Positions 26,492 to 34,675 of a stretch of 46,549 bases of DNA are shown here, piece by piece. The DNA comes from Chloroflexota bacterium. GTDB taxonomy: Bacteria; Chloroflexota; FW602-bin22; JACPRP01. A program made the position numbers and the translations under genes. The stretch covers positions 1 to 46,549 of the forward strand of contig JACQUC010000031.1 of assembly GCA_016210495.1 (NCBI GenBank). The letters run 5' to 3'. Below the pieces are notes generated by a model, which was not told where the DNA came from, did not search any database, and saw only the letters and a program-made list of their open reading frames with translations. How positions within the stretch are numbered: position 1 is the first letter of the stretch; each line of letters opens with the position of its first letter.

Positions 26492-27207
26492 TGCTAAACA
26501 TCGAGGAGTTCGCGGAGCTGGCGCGGTCGCGAAGGACCGTCAGAGGTTTTCAGAAGGACAGGGATGTGCCCGACGAGATGGTGGAGCGGATTCTGGACAT
26601 CGCCCGCTGGGCGCCGTCGGGTGGCAACGCGCAGCCGTGGGAGTTCATCGTCGTTCGCGATGCAGAGATGAGGCAGCGCATCGCCGATCTCTACGTCAAG
26701 CAGATCCAGGACAAGATGGAGATGGAGCGCGCCATCAGGGGCAGGTCGAGAATGACGGGCGACGGTTTCCGCAACGCGCCAGTCTACATCATCGTGGTCG
26801 GAGACCCTCGCGTCAACGATGCGTACCCGATCAGAACCAAGGAAGAAAAGGGCCACCAGCACTACATCACCGGCCTGGCCAGCGCCGTGCTGCTGATCCA
26901 TCTTGGCGCAACCTCGCTGGGGCTCGGCTCGCAATGGGTCAGCGACGCCAACTCACCCTACATGGGCGCGATGCTCAGAGCCTGGCTGGGCATACCCGAC
27001 CCGCTGCGAATCTATGAGCTCATCCCCATCGGGTATCCGGTCAAGCAACCCAGCCCCCCACCCCGACGTCCCCTCGTGGACATTCTCCACCGCGAGAGGT
27101 ACGAGCCGGCCAAAAGAAGGACCGACGAAGACGTCAAGAGGTTCATCGATACGATGACCATCCAGGGTGGCTACGGCAAGGGCAAGACCGAGGCTGGGGG
27201 CGTGTAG
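26491..27207 (+). CDS. Nitroreductase-family flavoprotein
   Basis: This 238-residue protein belongs to the FMN-dependent nitroreductase superfamily: RSRRTVRGFQKDRDVPDEMVERILDIARWAPSGGNAQPWEFIVV gives the FMN phosphate-binding Arg/Ser cluster and PSGGNAQPW. The later LASAVLLIHLGATSLGLGSQWV is the conserved helix. Members reduce nitroaromatics, quinones, halogenated or other substrates with NAD(P)H; the substrate here is open. GGAGGAG is immediately upstream of the ATG at 26491. Ends three bases before the convergent Lon-like gene. Confidence 0.9.
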   Translation: MLNIEEFAELARSRRTVRGFQKDRDVPDEMVERILDIARWAPSGGNAQPWEFIVVRDAEMRQRIADLYVKQIQDKMEMERAIRGRSRMTGDGFRNAPVYIIVVGDPRVNDAYPIRTKEEKGHQHYITGLASAVLLIHLGATSLGLGSQWVSDANSPYMGAMLRAWLGIPDPLRIYELIPIGYPVKQPSPPPRRPLVDILHRERYEPAKRRTDEDVKRFIDTMTIQGGYGKGKTEAGGV

Positions 27208-27209
27208 GG

Positions 27210-29636
27210 CTATTTCTTCTCCTCCTCCTGGAACGCCTTCAGACCCAGCGCGAGCTCGTGGAGCGCCTTATCGACCAGCGAGTTGACCGTGCCGTCAGGG
27301 TAGGTGCCGTCAACTTTCCGCTCGCCGGCGGGAATGCCGGTGAGTATTTCTACGCCCTCGTCGATGGTCTTGGCGGCGTAGATGTGGAATCGGCCACCCG
27401 CCACCGCTGCGATCACGTCTTCACGCAGCATCAGGTTCTTGACGTTCTGGTGCGGAATGATGACCCCTTGCTCTCCCGTTAGCCCTTTCGCCTTGCATAT
27501 GTCGAAGAACCCTTCGATCTTCTGGTTGACGCCGCCAATGGGCTGTATCTCTCCCCTCTGGTTCACCGAGCCGGTTACGGCAATAGATTGTTTGATGGGG
27601 AGGCCGGAAAGGCTGGAAAGAATGGCGTAGAGCTCCGTCGACGACGCGCTGTCGCCGTCGACGCCGGAGTATGACTGCTCGAAGCACAGGCTTGCCGAGA
27701 GGCTTAGCGGCTTGTTCTGGGCGAAGCGGGAGCCAAGGAAGCCCGTCAGGATGAGCACACCTTTGTCGTGTGTTTTGCCGCTGAGCTGCGCCTCTCTCTC
27801 GATATTGACCACGCCGCTTCGGCCGACGTAGGTTCGGGCGGTAATGCGCGAAGGCTTGCCGAAGGCTATGTCGCCCAGGTCATATACCGCTAGCCCGTTC
27901 ACCTGGCCGACGATAGCGTCCTTCACGTCGACCATCAGAGTCCCCTCGGCAATCATCGCCTGAAGGCGTTCCTGGATCAGGTTGGAGCGATACACCCGTT
28001 CTTCGATCGCCTTCCGCACGTGCTCGGCGGAGATCAGCTCGCTCTTATCGTCACGGGCCCAGTAGTCAGCCTCGATTAGCAGGTCCTTGATCTGGCCAAA
28101 ACGCGACGAAAGCTTGGTCTGGTCCTCGACGAGGCGAGCGCAGTGCTCGATTACTTTCGCCACCCCGGAGCGATGGAAATGCCTGAGATCGTCGCCGAGG
28201 CATCGCGTGCCGACGAAGGAGGCATAGGCCCTGACGTTCTCGGGGGTGCGATCGATCTGGTGATCGAAATCTGCCTTGACCTTGAAGATCTCCCAGAAAT
28301 CCTCGTCGTTCGCCGACAGGAGATGATAGATGTTGTGGTCCCCCACCATTATGACCTTCACGTCGATGGGCATGCCCTCCGGCCGCAACCCCTGGGGCGC
28401 GATGTAGCCAAGTTGCTCGAGCGGGTCTTCTAGCCGAAGGTTCTTGTTGCGGATGACCCGCTTGAGGGTTTCCCACACGCCTGGACTGAGGAGAGCGTCC
28501 CTGGCGTTGAGGACGAGGTACCCGCCGTTGGCGAGGGCCATCGAGCCGGGCTTGAGCATGGTGTGATCGGTGAAATAAGCGCCCATAAAGGAGCGCCGCT
28601 CGATCTTCCCGAAAAGGTTGCCGTGGTTGGGATTTGTCTCGATAATGATTGGCGGCCCCTCGGTGGCGCTGTTGTCGACGAAGACGTTAACCTGGAAAGC
28701 GAGGAAGGAATCCTTGTCTTTTTGGGCACCCGCTCCAAGGGACAGGGGCGATTGCTGTGCCTGCTCCTCCGCCGGCCTGAACCTGTCGACGTTTTCCAGG
28801 GTGTAGGCTCGTGCGGCGTCGAGATAGGCCGTGACTGAGGAAAAGTCCTTGAATTCGGTGCGCAGCGCGCTGAACGGTCGAGAGATGGCGAACTCGACAA
28901 CCTGCTGGTCGAGCGTGCGAATCTTCTCTTCCAGCTCCCGCTGGAGCGAGTGCCAGTACTGGAAAGCCTCGCCCACCTTGTCCATGAACTGGCTGCGGCG
29001 ATTGTCGATCTCGCTGCGGTGGGCCTCGGGGAGGGCCAGGTACGACTCCTGGGTGGCGGGCTTGCCGTCGACCATCGGGATGAGGGCGACGCCCATCTGG
29101 GATATCTGGAGCGCGAAGCCCTCTTCCGCCGCTTCCTTTTCGAGCTTCTGGAACATCTGACGCTGGGTCCGCTGCCCCTGTTCCAGAAGCTGTTTCTTGT
29201 TGATATCATACTGCTCGCTGGCAAAGGCTTTGCCGATCTCTGCTTTAAGCTTTGTGAACAGCTCCTCCATCCGAGTACGCAGGACCTTACCCGTGCCTTT
29301 GGGTAGGTTGAGAATCTGTGGCCGGTCGGGGTCGCCGATGTTGTATACGTAGCACCAGTCCTCCGGTTGGGCCGGCTTGATCTCTTCTCGTTCCGTGTCC
29401 ACGAGCTTTTGCAGGTACGACTTGATGGCCGACATCTTGCCCGTGCCCGTGAGTCCGGTGACGAAGATGTTGTAGCCGGGCCTGTGGACGGAAAGGCCGA
29501 ACTCGATGGCCTTGAGCGCCCTATCCTGACCAATGAACTCCTCCAAGAGCGGAAGTCCATCGGTACACTCAAAACACAGTTCCGTCTCGTCGCAACTCCA
29601 GCGCAAGCTGGAGACGGGCACCCTGAGGTGTTCCAT
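27210..29636 (-). CDS. Lon-like ATP-dependent protease (AAA ATPase with S16 peptidase domain)
   Basis: The product of 808 residues has an N-terminal ATPase part with Walker A GLTGTGKM (about residues 61-68), a long coiled-coil insertion (about 110-260), the second part of the AAA module (LANGGYLVLNARD, MVGDHNIY) and a C-terminal Lon protease domain. The catalytic Ser is in DGDSASS (about 662) and Lys in PIGGVNQK (about 705). It belongs to the Lon-like family without the classical N-terminal LAN domain. The Walker A Lys-Met ends differently from the usual GKT/GKS. It is preceded by its own promoter (29686-29713). Confidence 0.9.
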   Translation of the reverse strand: MEHLRVPVSSLRWSCDETELCFECTDGLPLLEEFIGQDRALKAIEFGLSVHRPGYNIFVTGLTGTGKMSAIKSYLQKLVDTEREEIKPAQPEDWCYVYNIGDPDRPQILNLPKGTGKVLRTRMEELFTKLKAEIGKAFASEQYDINKKQLLEQGQRTQRQMFQKLEKEAAEEGFALQISQMGVALIPMVDGKPATQESYLALPEAHRSEIDNRRSQFMDKVGEAFQYWHSLQRELEEKIRTLDQQVVEFAISRPFSALRTEFKDFSSVTAYLDAARAYTLENVDRFRPAEEQAQQSPLSLGAGAQKDKDSFLAFQVNVFVDNSATEGPPIIIETNPNHGNLFGKIERRSFMGAYFTDHTMLKPGSMALANGGYLVLNARDALLSPGVWETLKRVIRNKNLRLEDPLEQLGYIAPQGLRPEGMPIDVKVIMVGDHNIYHLLSANDEDFWEIFKVKADFDHQIDRTPENVRAYASFVGTRCLGDDLRHFHRSGVAKVIEHCARLVEDQTKLSSRFGQIKDLLIEADYWARDDKSELISAEHVRKAIEERVYRSNLIQERLQAMIAEGTLMVDVKDAIVGQVNGLAVYDLGDIAFGKPSRITARTYVGRSGVVNIEREAQLSGKTHDKGVLILTGFLGSRFAQNKPLSLSASLCFEQSYSGVDGDSASSTELYAILSSLSGLPIKQSIAVTGSVNQRGEIQPIGGVNQKIEGFFDICKAKGLTGEQGVIIPHQNVKNLMLREDVIAAVAGGRFHIYAAKTIDEGVEILTGIPAGERKVDGTYPDGTVNSLVDKALHELALGLKAFQEEEKK

Positions 29637-29685
29637 ATTGCAGGCCTCCTTACCTCTCCACCGCTTCCAGGTGTGATCTGCGTGG

Positions 29686-29713
29686 ATTATAGCACAGTTG
29701 TGATGGTGAGCAA
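29686..29713 (-). promoter_or_regulatory. Extended -10 promoter of the Lon-like gene
   Basis: Minus strand: TTGCTC (29708-29713), 16-base spacer, TGCTATAAT with a perfect -10 (29686-29691) and TGn extension. Start of transcription would be about 45 bases before the ATG. Confidence 0.55.
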
Positions 29714-29714
29714 G

Positions 29715-30098
29715 TCAAACGCGTCTTGGAGCGTTGATCGCTGGGGAGGACCCGGCCTCGGCAGTGGTTTGCAGATCCCGCGACAATTGTGCCGAGCGGG
29801 CCAGGTGTTCGGCCAAAACCTCCCGCATCAGCTCACATGCCTGCACAATTTTGGGGCTAGAAAGAGAGTAGTAGATGTTGAGCCCCTGGCGCCGGGTCGT
29901 CACCACGCCTCGCTCGCGCAAAAGCGTCAGGTGCTGGGAGAGGTTGGCCTGGCGCAGGCCCAGCGCGCGGGCCATATCGCCCACCGTCATCTCCCCATCG
30001 CGCAGCACGTTGATGATGCGCAGCCTCTTGGAATCGGCCAGCGTTTTGCAGACCTGCGCGTGCATAGCGTATATTTGTTCAGATACATCCTCGACCAC
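29715..30098 (-). CDS. ArsR/SmtB-family transcriptional regulator
   Basis: A 127-residue winged-helix repressor: VCKTLADSKRLRIINVLRDGEMTVGDMARALGLRQANLSQHLTLLRERGVVTTRRQG is a textbook ArsR HTH. A Cys at about residue 18 and a Cys in ACELMREV (about 91) could form a thiol or metal sensor; I see no classical CVCD metal motif. The GTG at 30098 has GGGAGG upstream. Proteins of this branch (ending ACELMxxVLAEHL) often accompany sulfur-transfer and thiol genes, which agrees with the neighbouring cluster, but its operator is unknown. Confidence 0.85.
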   Translation of the reverse strand: MVEDVSEQIYAMHAQVCKTLADSKRLRIINVLRDGEMTVGDMARALGLRQANLSQHLTLLRERGVVTTRRQGLNIYYSLSSPKIVQACELMREVLAEHLARSAQLSRDLQTTAEAGSSPAINAPRRV

Positions 30099-30189
30099 TT
30101 CACGCCTCCCGCCGGCGAGACATGTTCGCGAATTCGATATCAATATAAGCCTCGCAGAGGACCACGTCAAGCCACGGAAGGGGCAAGGG

Positions 30190-30262
30190 GGTCGAGAGCC
30201 GTGAGTCGAGAGTCGGGAGGTAACTACAGCTCTCGACTCTCGCAGCTCGATTCTCGACCCTG
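30190..30262. repeat. GAGTCGAGAGTC dispersed repeat, inverted copies
   Basis: GTGAGTCGAGAGTCGGGAGG and CTCTCGACTCTCG form an inverted pair, preceded at 30178 by GGAAGGGGCAAGG of the second repeat family. The same repeat recurs between genes of the right-hand cluster. Confidence 0.8.
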
Positions 30263-30270
30263 ACCGCCAG

Positions 30271-30813
30271 CTACCAGCCCCAGCTACCCCTACCGTAACC
30301 GCCCATCATGCCTGGACCCATCATGCCGCCCATGTGGCCCCAGCCACCCATCATACCTGGGCCCATCCCGTAGCCGCCGAAACCGTAGCCATAACCGTCT
30401 TCAAATGCTACCGTCGTCTCCTCCTGCATCACCCGCAGGATCGCGTCGGCCTGGGACTCAGTGACGTATCCGGTCTTGACCTGCCGCTCCAGGAGGTCCT
30501 TGTGCCGTGCCAGGGCCGTGTCCACCGCCTTCTGCAACGGGACGCCGTTTTCGGCAGCAATGTCGGCCACCGTGTCCCCAGCGCGCAGCCTGGCGTTTAG
30601 CCTGGAGGAAGTGACCCCAAGGACGCCGGCAACCCTGCTGACGGTCGTCCTGTCCGACAGGCCCGCGGCGCCATAGGTTCCGCCGTGGCACCATCCCGAA
30701 CCGTCGTAGTAATAGTCGTCCCCCTCTTCGGCCTGTACTATGGCGGGGACCATCGCCACCAGCAGGGCAACCACCACCAACAGACCCATCACGAACCTCG
30801 TTTTCCCGTTCAT
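30271..30813 (-). CDS. Exported Met/Gly-rich (MMGG) protein
   Basis: The protein has 180 residues with a signal peptide or anchor (about 8-27). The middle (residues 55-135) is a helical domain: LNARLRAGDTVADIAAENGVPLQKAVDTALARHKDLLERQVKTGYVTESQADAILRVMQEE, of the type seen in exported proteins with DUF2680-like helical pairs. The last 40 residues are Gly/Met/Tyr-rich, with MGPGMMGG repeated and GYGRGSWGW at the end. Met-rich tails may bind Cu(I) or hydrophobic surfaces; function is unknown. ATG at 30813 follows GGAG. Four TGAA units lie about 100 bases upstream. Confidence 0.7.
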   Translation of the reverse strand: MNGKTRFVMGLLVVVALLVAMVPAIVQAEEGDDYYYDGSGWCHGGTYGAAGLSDRTTVSRVAGVLGVTSSRLNARLRAGDTVADIAAENGVPLQKAVDTALARHKDLLERQVKTGYVTESQADAILRVMQEETTVAFEDGYGYGFGGYGMGPGMMGGWGHMGGMMGPGMMGGYGRGSWGW

Positions 30814-30910
30814 CCTTCTTTTTCTCCTTTCTTTTCTACCAGCGGCTCACTCATCTTGTTCCCGGCCGGGAATGCCGCTTACCTCACGATGTCATACTAA
30901 CGTTTGGTTG

Positions 30911-30947
30911 TGAAGCGCTTATGAAAGCGATGTGAAGAATATATGAA
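30911..30947. promoter_or_regulatory. Four tandem TGAA units at 11-bp spacing, response-regulator-type operator
   Basis: TGAA occurs at 30911, 30922, 30933 and 30944, each exactly 11 bp apart, with surrounding bases alike (TGTGAAG, TATGAAA, TGTGAAG, TATGAAG). Direct repeats with one helical turn spacing are typical of OmpR/PhoB-family regulators. The site is about 100 bp upstream of the gene at 30271-30813. Confidence 0.6.
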
Positions 30948-30999
30948 GATTCGCATAGACGAATGTAAGCGATAAGCGTCTCGATGGCGGCGGAGTGAA

Positions 31000-31239
31000 T
31001 CACTGTTGCCCCCCGTTACTCGGCTGCTCTCCCCTGATCGCCTTTTCAAGCGCCACAATCTTCCGGCGCGCCTCGGCGGCCTTCGTTTCCTGCTCACGCA
31101 GGGCAAGTTGGGATCGCAGAGAATCTATGCGCTGCAGATCCCCCCGCAGCTCACGGGCTCTACTTTCCAGAACCGATATCTGTTGTTGAAGTGACAGCTT
31201 TCTTTCTATCTGAGACTGCGATGGCTCTTGTACCTCCTG
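31000..31239 (-). pseudogene. Small coiled-coil protein frame without a normal start (frameshifted or fragment)
   Basis: One minus-strand frame is open for 79 codons and encodes a strong coiled coil: QSQIERKLSLQQQISVLES, then RELRGDLQRIDSLRSQLAL and EARRKIVALEKAI, ending in GGQQ. No ATG, GTG or TTG occurs near its start. The neighbouring frame has ATG at 31243 that overlaps the stop of the upstream gene (TAGATG) but ends after 27 codons, so a one-base shift within that stretch could have separated start and body. Resembles the C-terminal coiled coils of small DUF5320-like proteins. Confidence 0.4.
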
Positions 31240-31243
31240 TCAT

Positions 31244-31987
31244 CTACTCCAAATCCTTCATTTGGACGAAAGGCCCGTGCCACGAATGGTACCAGACGCT
31301 CCCCGAATAGCCGTTGACGCTGAGCATGCCGGTCACCTCGCCGCCCTCGAGCGTATGCAGGGTATAATAGCCGTAGAAGACGTCCGGCTCCTCTGTAGTT
31401 GTCCCTGTGAGGTAACGATCCAGGTATCGTTGCGCAGGCGCCTTGGCCCGCTCCGGGTCAACCGGCATATCGGCCGTGGGCCGTCCCTGGCGGTAGTAGC
31501 CTCCCATCATGCCACCCATCATACCGGCCATCATCCCGTACTTGGTGTTCCACATCATGTTGGGCCCCATCTCAGGGGACACCGCGCCAGTGTACTTGTT
31601 CACTATTAGCTCGAAAGCGTGTACCCCGGTGCCTCTCTCCTCGACCTCGGCATAGAAATTGCGCTCAAACTCCATCACCTCTGTAGGTTGCAGGTCCGAG
31701 TCACCTCGTGCCGCCAGGTAATCCTGGATAGCCTCCGTCGCCTGGTCGAGCGAGATTGGGGTAGCATCGCCGACGAAAGGCTGGCTTAGAGGTCCCCAAC
31801 CGCTGCCTCCCATCATACCGCCTGGTCCCCATCCTCCCATCATGCCGTCGAAAGGGCCGACGGAGCGTCTGGGATAGGGCCCATCTGCCCAGGCGACACC
31901 GTTCGCAATCACCAGGGCGACGAGGGCACCCAGAATTAGCGATATGCCAATGATAGACAATCTACTCGAGTTCTTCTTTGCGTTCAT
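31244..31987 (-). CDS. Exported Met/Gly-rich protein with a PepSY-like domain
   Basis: The product has 247 residues with an N-terminal hydrophobic segment (about 10-33) as signal or anchor. MMGGWGPGGMMGGSGWG follows, then a domain with SLDQATEAIQDYLAARGDSDLQPTEVMEFERNFYAEV and AFELIVNKYTGAVSPEMG, reminiscent of PepSY domains. A second Met-rich segment (KYGMMAGMMGGMMGGYY) and a repeat of the PepSY-like pattern (AKAPAQRYLDRYL, LHTLEGGEVTGMLSVNGYSGSVWYH) end the protein. Function unknown; Met-rich proteins of this form often accompany periplasmic copper handling, but this is only an analogy. Confidence 0.7.
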   Translation of the reverse strand: MNAKKNSSRLSIIGISLILGALVALVIANGVAWADGPYPRRSVGPFDGMMGGWGPGGMMGGSGWGPLSQPFVGDATPISLDQATEAIQDYLAARGDSDLQPTEVMEFERNFYAEVEERGTGVHAFELIVNKYTGAVSPEMGPNMMWNTKYGMMAGMMGGMMGGYYRQGRPTADMPVDPERAKAPAQRYLDRYLTGTTTEEPDVFYGYYTLHTLEGGEVTGMLSVNGYSGSVWYHSWHGPFVQMKDLE

Positions 31988-32006
31988 AGTTGTTGCCCTA
32001 CTCCCT

Positions 32007-32369
32007 TCAGTTTAGATCCTTCTTCGCCTGCTCGAACTCATCCCTCGTGATCTCGCCGCTGGCGTACCGCCTCCTGAGAATCTCAAGAGCGGATTCATCG
32101 CTTTGCCGTCGGACTTGGCCAGCAGATCCGCGGTCGGCGATCGATTTCACCAGGAGAACTGCACCACCGATCAACAGCGCCCAGAAAAGAACCATGAAGA
32201 TCACACCTGCACCTCCTGTCCCGCCCCAGTTTCCACTCCAGCCGCCCATCATCCAGGGGCCCACTACTCCTCCCATCATCGCACCGCCCCAGAGCAAGGG
32301 CAGCAGAATGAAGACTACAACGACTACGCCCAAAGCCACAAAGACGGTTCTGGTTGCATCGCTCACCAC
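32007..32369 (-). CDS. Small membrane protein with MMGG segment and C-terminal SHOCT motif
   Basis: From the GTG at 32369 (GGAGGTG upstream) about 120 residues: a first membrane helix (FVALGVVVVVFILLPLLWGGAMM), a Gly/Trp-rich loop with MMGGW, a second helix (GVIFMVLFWALLIGGAVLLV), and the cytoplasmic SHOCT motif ALEILRRRYASGEITRDEFEQAKKDL. SHOCT motifs are short oligomerisation tails. It is followed by the PepSY-like gene 19 bases later and preceded by the TGAA repeats at 32442-32478. Confidence 0.75.
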   Translation of the reverse strand: MVSDATRTVFVALGVVVVVFILLPLLWGGAMMGGVVGPWMMGGWSGNWGGTGGAGVIFMVLFWALLIGGAVLLVKSIADRGSAGQVRRQSDESALEILRRRYASGEITRDEFEQAKKDLN

Positions 32370-32441
32370 TGCTTCACCTCCCTCGGAATGTCCAATCGGT
32401 TGCGGTTCGCTTTCTGCAGAATACATTCTAAGATGCGAATA

Positions 32442-32478
32442 TGAAGATATTGTGAAGAGGGGTTGTGAAAGTTATGAA
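32442..32478. promoter_or_regulatory. TGAA repeats, second response-regulator-type operator
   Basis: TGAA at 32442, 32453 and 32475 keep an 11-bp register (11 and 22), with a fourth, slightly shifted copy at 32466. The motif, ATATGAAGATATTGTGAAG, is nearly the same as at 30911-30947. Lies about 75-110 bp upstream of the SHOCT gene. Confidence 0.5.
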
Positions 32479-32536
32479 GATTTCTAGTCAGTCGCAGGCG
32501 TTGGAGACGGTGGCCACCAGAACGACCTCGCCACGG

Positions 32537-32700
32537 CTAGCTGCCTGATGAAAGGCGCGGCGCAAGGCTTGAAAGACTTGAATCACTCAATGTCCTGGCT
32601 CGACTACGCAATGCCTTCACCCCGCGAATCAATGCCGCCAGTGTACGATCGATCTCCGGCTCGGTTGTGAAATTACCCGGGCTGAAGTGGAATGCTGCTA
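32537..32700 (-). pseudogene. C-terminal fragment of a class V aminotransferase (cysteine desulfurase-like)
   Basis: In one minus-strand frame just after the flavoprotein gene the translation reads AVAAFHFSPGNFTTEPEID then RTLAALIRGVKALRS, which resembles the last strand and helix of cysteine desulfurase/selenocysteine lyase-like enzymes. The remainder is missing and the flavoprotein gene takes its place. It may be the trace of a lost desulfurase; the match is short. Confidence 0.35.
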
Positions 32701-33924
32701 CAGCGCAGCAGGTATCCCAAGCAAACGGCTGCCCAGCAACAGCCCAAGCTCCGCCGCCTTGCGATTCAGCCCCTCGCCCATCCAATACCGCTCAAACAGC
32801 AACTTGCCAGCGTTCCAAAGCCATCCGGGCTTCTGTAACTTCATCGCCGGCTCCGGTTCGGCGTAGAACGCGCCGCTGGCAAAGCCTGCTCTGCCGCGGG
32901 CCATCGACACCCAGCAGAAGCCCACTCCGTCAAACTCGCGCCCTGGAGCGCCCACGATCTGGCCCACGATGGTGCCTGCCACGGCGAGGCCCTGAGCGTG
33001 CGCGAAAACTCCCGCCTTGGGCAGAAGTTTTCCATTAGGCAGCGAAACGGCTGCTACATCCCCAATGGCATAGACATTCTCGAATCGAGTCCGGAGGGTC
33101 CTTCTATCCACCGGAATCCACCCCGCCTCGTTCGCAAGCGCCGACTCTTTCACGACTCTGGGAGGCCGATGCGGCGGGACGGCGGCCAGGAGGTCGAAGG
33201 TAGCCGTAGAGCCGTCCTTGAATACCAGTTCCTTTCTCTGGGCATCCATCGAGACGACCTGGACGCCCGGGTGGTAACTAATGCCTTGTTGTGTGAGCAT
33301 GCCTTTGACGGCGTTGCCCACCGCGGCTCCCGCCACCGGCATAGGTTGCGGCTCGGGGGCGTACACCTGGATATCCACCTTACCCCGCACCCCTTTGCGG
33401 CGCAGGTCGTCGTCCAGAAGCAGAGCCGCCTCGTAAGGCGCCGCTGGGCACTTGTAGGGGAGCGACGAGACGGCGACGACGGCCGTGCCTCTGTCGAAGT
33501 GCGCCAGGGCTCGCCCCAGGTTTGCCGCCCCTTCCAGGTCGTAAAAGTTGTGAGCAGGTTCTTCCAGACCCGGCATATTCCCCGGCGCCGTGTCGGCGCC
33601 AAGAGCCACTACCAGGTAGTCGTACCCCATCGCCCCGGCCTCTGTCTTCACCTGCCGGTGCTCGGGGTCGACCTCAACCACTTCTGACTGTACTAGATCG
33701 ACCCCCGGCCTAACCATTCGCCTCAGTTCTTTGGTGATCTGGCGCGGCTGGCGCAGCCCGACCATCACCCAGAGTAGCGAAGGGGTATAGAGATACTCCG
33801 CCCCCTTGTCTATCAAGATCACCCGGTGTTGGCGACCGAGCCGTCTGGCCAACTCATTGGCAGTGACAAGGCCGCCCACACCAGCCCCAAGTACGACTGT
33901 AGTCTTCCCTTCAATCCGTGCCAT
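32698..33924 (-). CDS. Sulfide:quinone oxidoreductase-like FAD flavoprotein
   Basis: The product has 408 residues with two Rossmann parts: the FAD motif VLGAGVGGLVTANELARRLG (residues 11-30), YDYLVVALGA, and the FAD-binding YAIGDVAA near residue 290. Cys159 in LPYKCPAAPYEAALLLDD is the Cys conserved in sulfide:quinone reductases; a second Cys near 350 (GFCWVSMARG) is in the position of the other conserved one. A Trp/Leu-rich C-terminal part may contact the membrane. Likely oxidises sulfide or persulfide and passes electrons to quinone or another acceptor. ATG at 33924 has GGAGGTG; ends the cluster. Confidence 0.8.
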   Translation of the reverse strand: MARIEGKTTVVLGAGVGGLVTANELARRLGRQHRVILIDKGAEYLYTPSLLWVMVGLRQPRQITKELRRMVRPGVDLVQSEVVEVDPEHRQVKTEAGAMGYDYLVVALGADTAPGNMPGLEEPAHNFYDLEGAANLGRALAHFDRGTAVVAVSSLPYKCPAAPYEAALLLDDDLRRKGVRGKVDIQVYAPEPQPMPVAGAAVGNAVKGMLTQQGISYHPGVQVVSMDAQRKELVFKDGSTATFDLLAAVPPHRPPRVVKESALANEAGWIPVDRRTLRTRFENVYAIGDVAAVSLPNGKLLPKAGVFAHAQGLAVAGTIVGQIVGAPGREFDGVGFCWVSMARGRAGFASGAFYAEPEPAMKLQKPGWLWNAGKLLFERYWMGEGLNRKAAELGLLLGSRLLGIPAAL

Positions 33925-33999
33925 AGTTCACCTCCAGTTTTCGACTTTCCATCGGACAACCTGAAGTCCTTTGCCCCTTCGTCATCATTGACCTATCCC

Positions 34000-34200
34000 T
34001 CAGACCAGGTGAATGGCTTTGAACGAACAAACCGCCAGACATTTGGCGCAACCGTGGCAGCGTACGGGATCCAGAAAAGGCATCTCGCCCTGCTCCGGCT
34101 GCCAGATGGCTTTGACGGGACAGCGCTTCTTTGCAGGACATATCCCGCTGTCGCATGCCTCATGCCGGCAGAGCGCTGGATCGATCACCGCCCGTGGCAT
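34000..34200 (-). CDS. Small [4Fe-4S] ferredoxin-like protein
   Basis: The product has 66 residues, starting MPRAVIDPALC. It contains RHEACDSGICPAKKRCP and VRCHGCAKCLAVCSFKAI, giving one regular CxxCxxCxxxC cluster site and a second, irregular Cys set. It may pass electrons between the Fe-S/lipoyl enzymes and the flavoprotein. ATG at 34200 lies one base after the lipoyl carrier gene, so it is cotranscribed. Confidence 0.8.
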   Translation of the reverse strand: MPRAVIDPALCRHEACDSGICPAKKRCPVKAIWQPEQGEMPFLDPVRCHGCAKCLAVCSFKAIHLV

Positions 34201-34201
34201 C

Positions 34202-34648
34202 TCATTCCTTCAACAAGCCCTTGCGCCGGTACTCCTGCACTTCCCCGTCGAGCCAGGCTAGTACATCGGCTTCCCCGTGAACCAGGTCTTTCAGATCCTC
34301 ATCCAGGTTGCCTGGCTCGATTACAACGAACCATCCCTCTCCGTACGGGTCATCGTTCACCAGCGAAGGCTTGGCCACCACTCTCTCGTTGATCTCGACC
34401 AGCACGCCCCCTACCGGCGCACGAAGGCCACCGACGTACTTGCCAGCCTCGATAGTCCCGAACATCCGCTTCTTAGCCACTTCCGTACCCACGGGTTTTA
34501 GCTGGATGTGCTTCACCGGCCCCGCCGACTTCTGGGCCAGCGCATCGAGGCCCACTCTTACGTTGCCATCCTCCAGGCGCGCCCAGAGGTGGTCTTTGCG
34601 CTCGTAGAAAAGGTCGCCTGGTAGTTCAAATCCATCGGCTTTAGCCAT
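34202..34648 (-). CDS. Lipoyl carrier protein (GcvH / LbpA-like)
   Basis: A protein of 148 residues with a GcvH-like fold: FYERKDHLWARLEDGNVRVGLDALAQKSAG, GTIEAGKYVGGLRAPVGGVLVEIN and ending LVHGEADVLAWLDGEVQ. Lys70 in EAGKYVG is the predicted lipoylation site. No glycine cleavage genes are near; instead lipoate-protein ligase, an Fe-S protein and TusA/DsrE proteins are. This is the context of LbpA of the sulfur-oxidising sHdr pathway, in which lipoate carries sulfur, so I favour a sulfur-carrier role over glycine cleavage. Confidence 0.82.
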   Translation of the reverse strand: MAKADGFELPGDLFYERKDHLWARLEDGNVRVGLDALAQKSAGPVKHIQLKPVGTEVAKKRMFGTIEAGKYVGGLRAPVGGVLVEINERVVAKPSLVNDDPYGEGWFVVIEPGNLDEDLKDLVHGEADVLAWLDGEVQEYRRKGLLKE

Positions 34649-34675
34649 TGTGCCTCCTTGCCTTGCCCCTCGACC

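Noticed and set aside
34202..34648. Standard GcvH of the glycine cleavage system
   Set aside because: No gcvT or gcvP genes are near, and the neighbours are sulfur-transfer and lipoylation genes; the fold is the same, so the role is left as inference.
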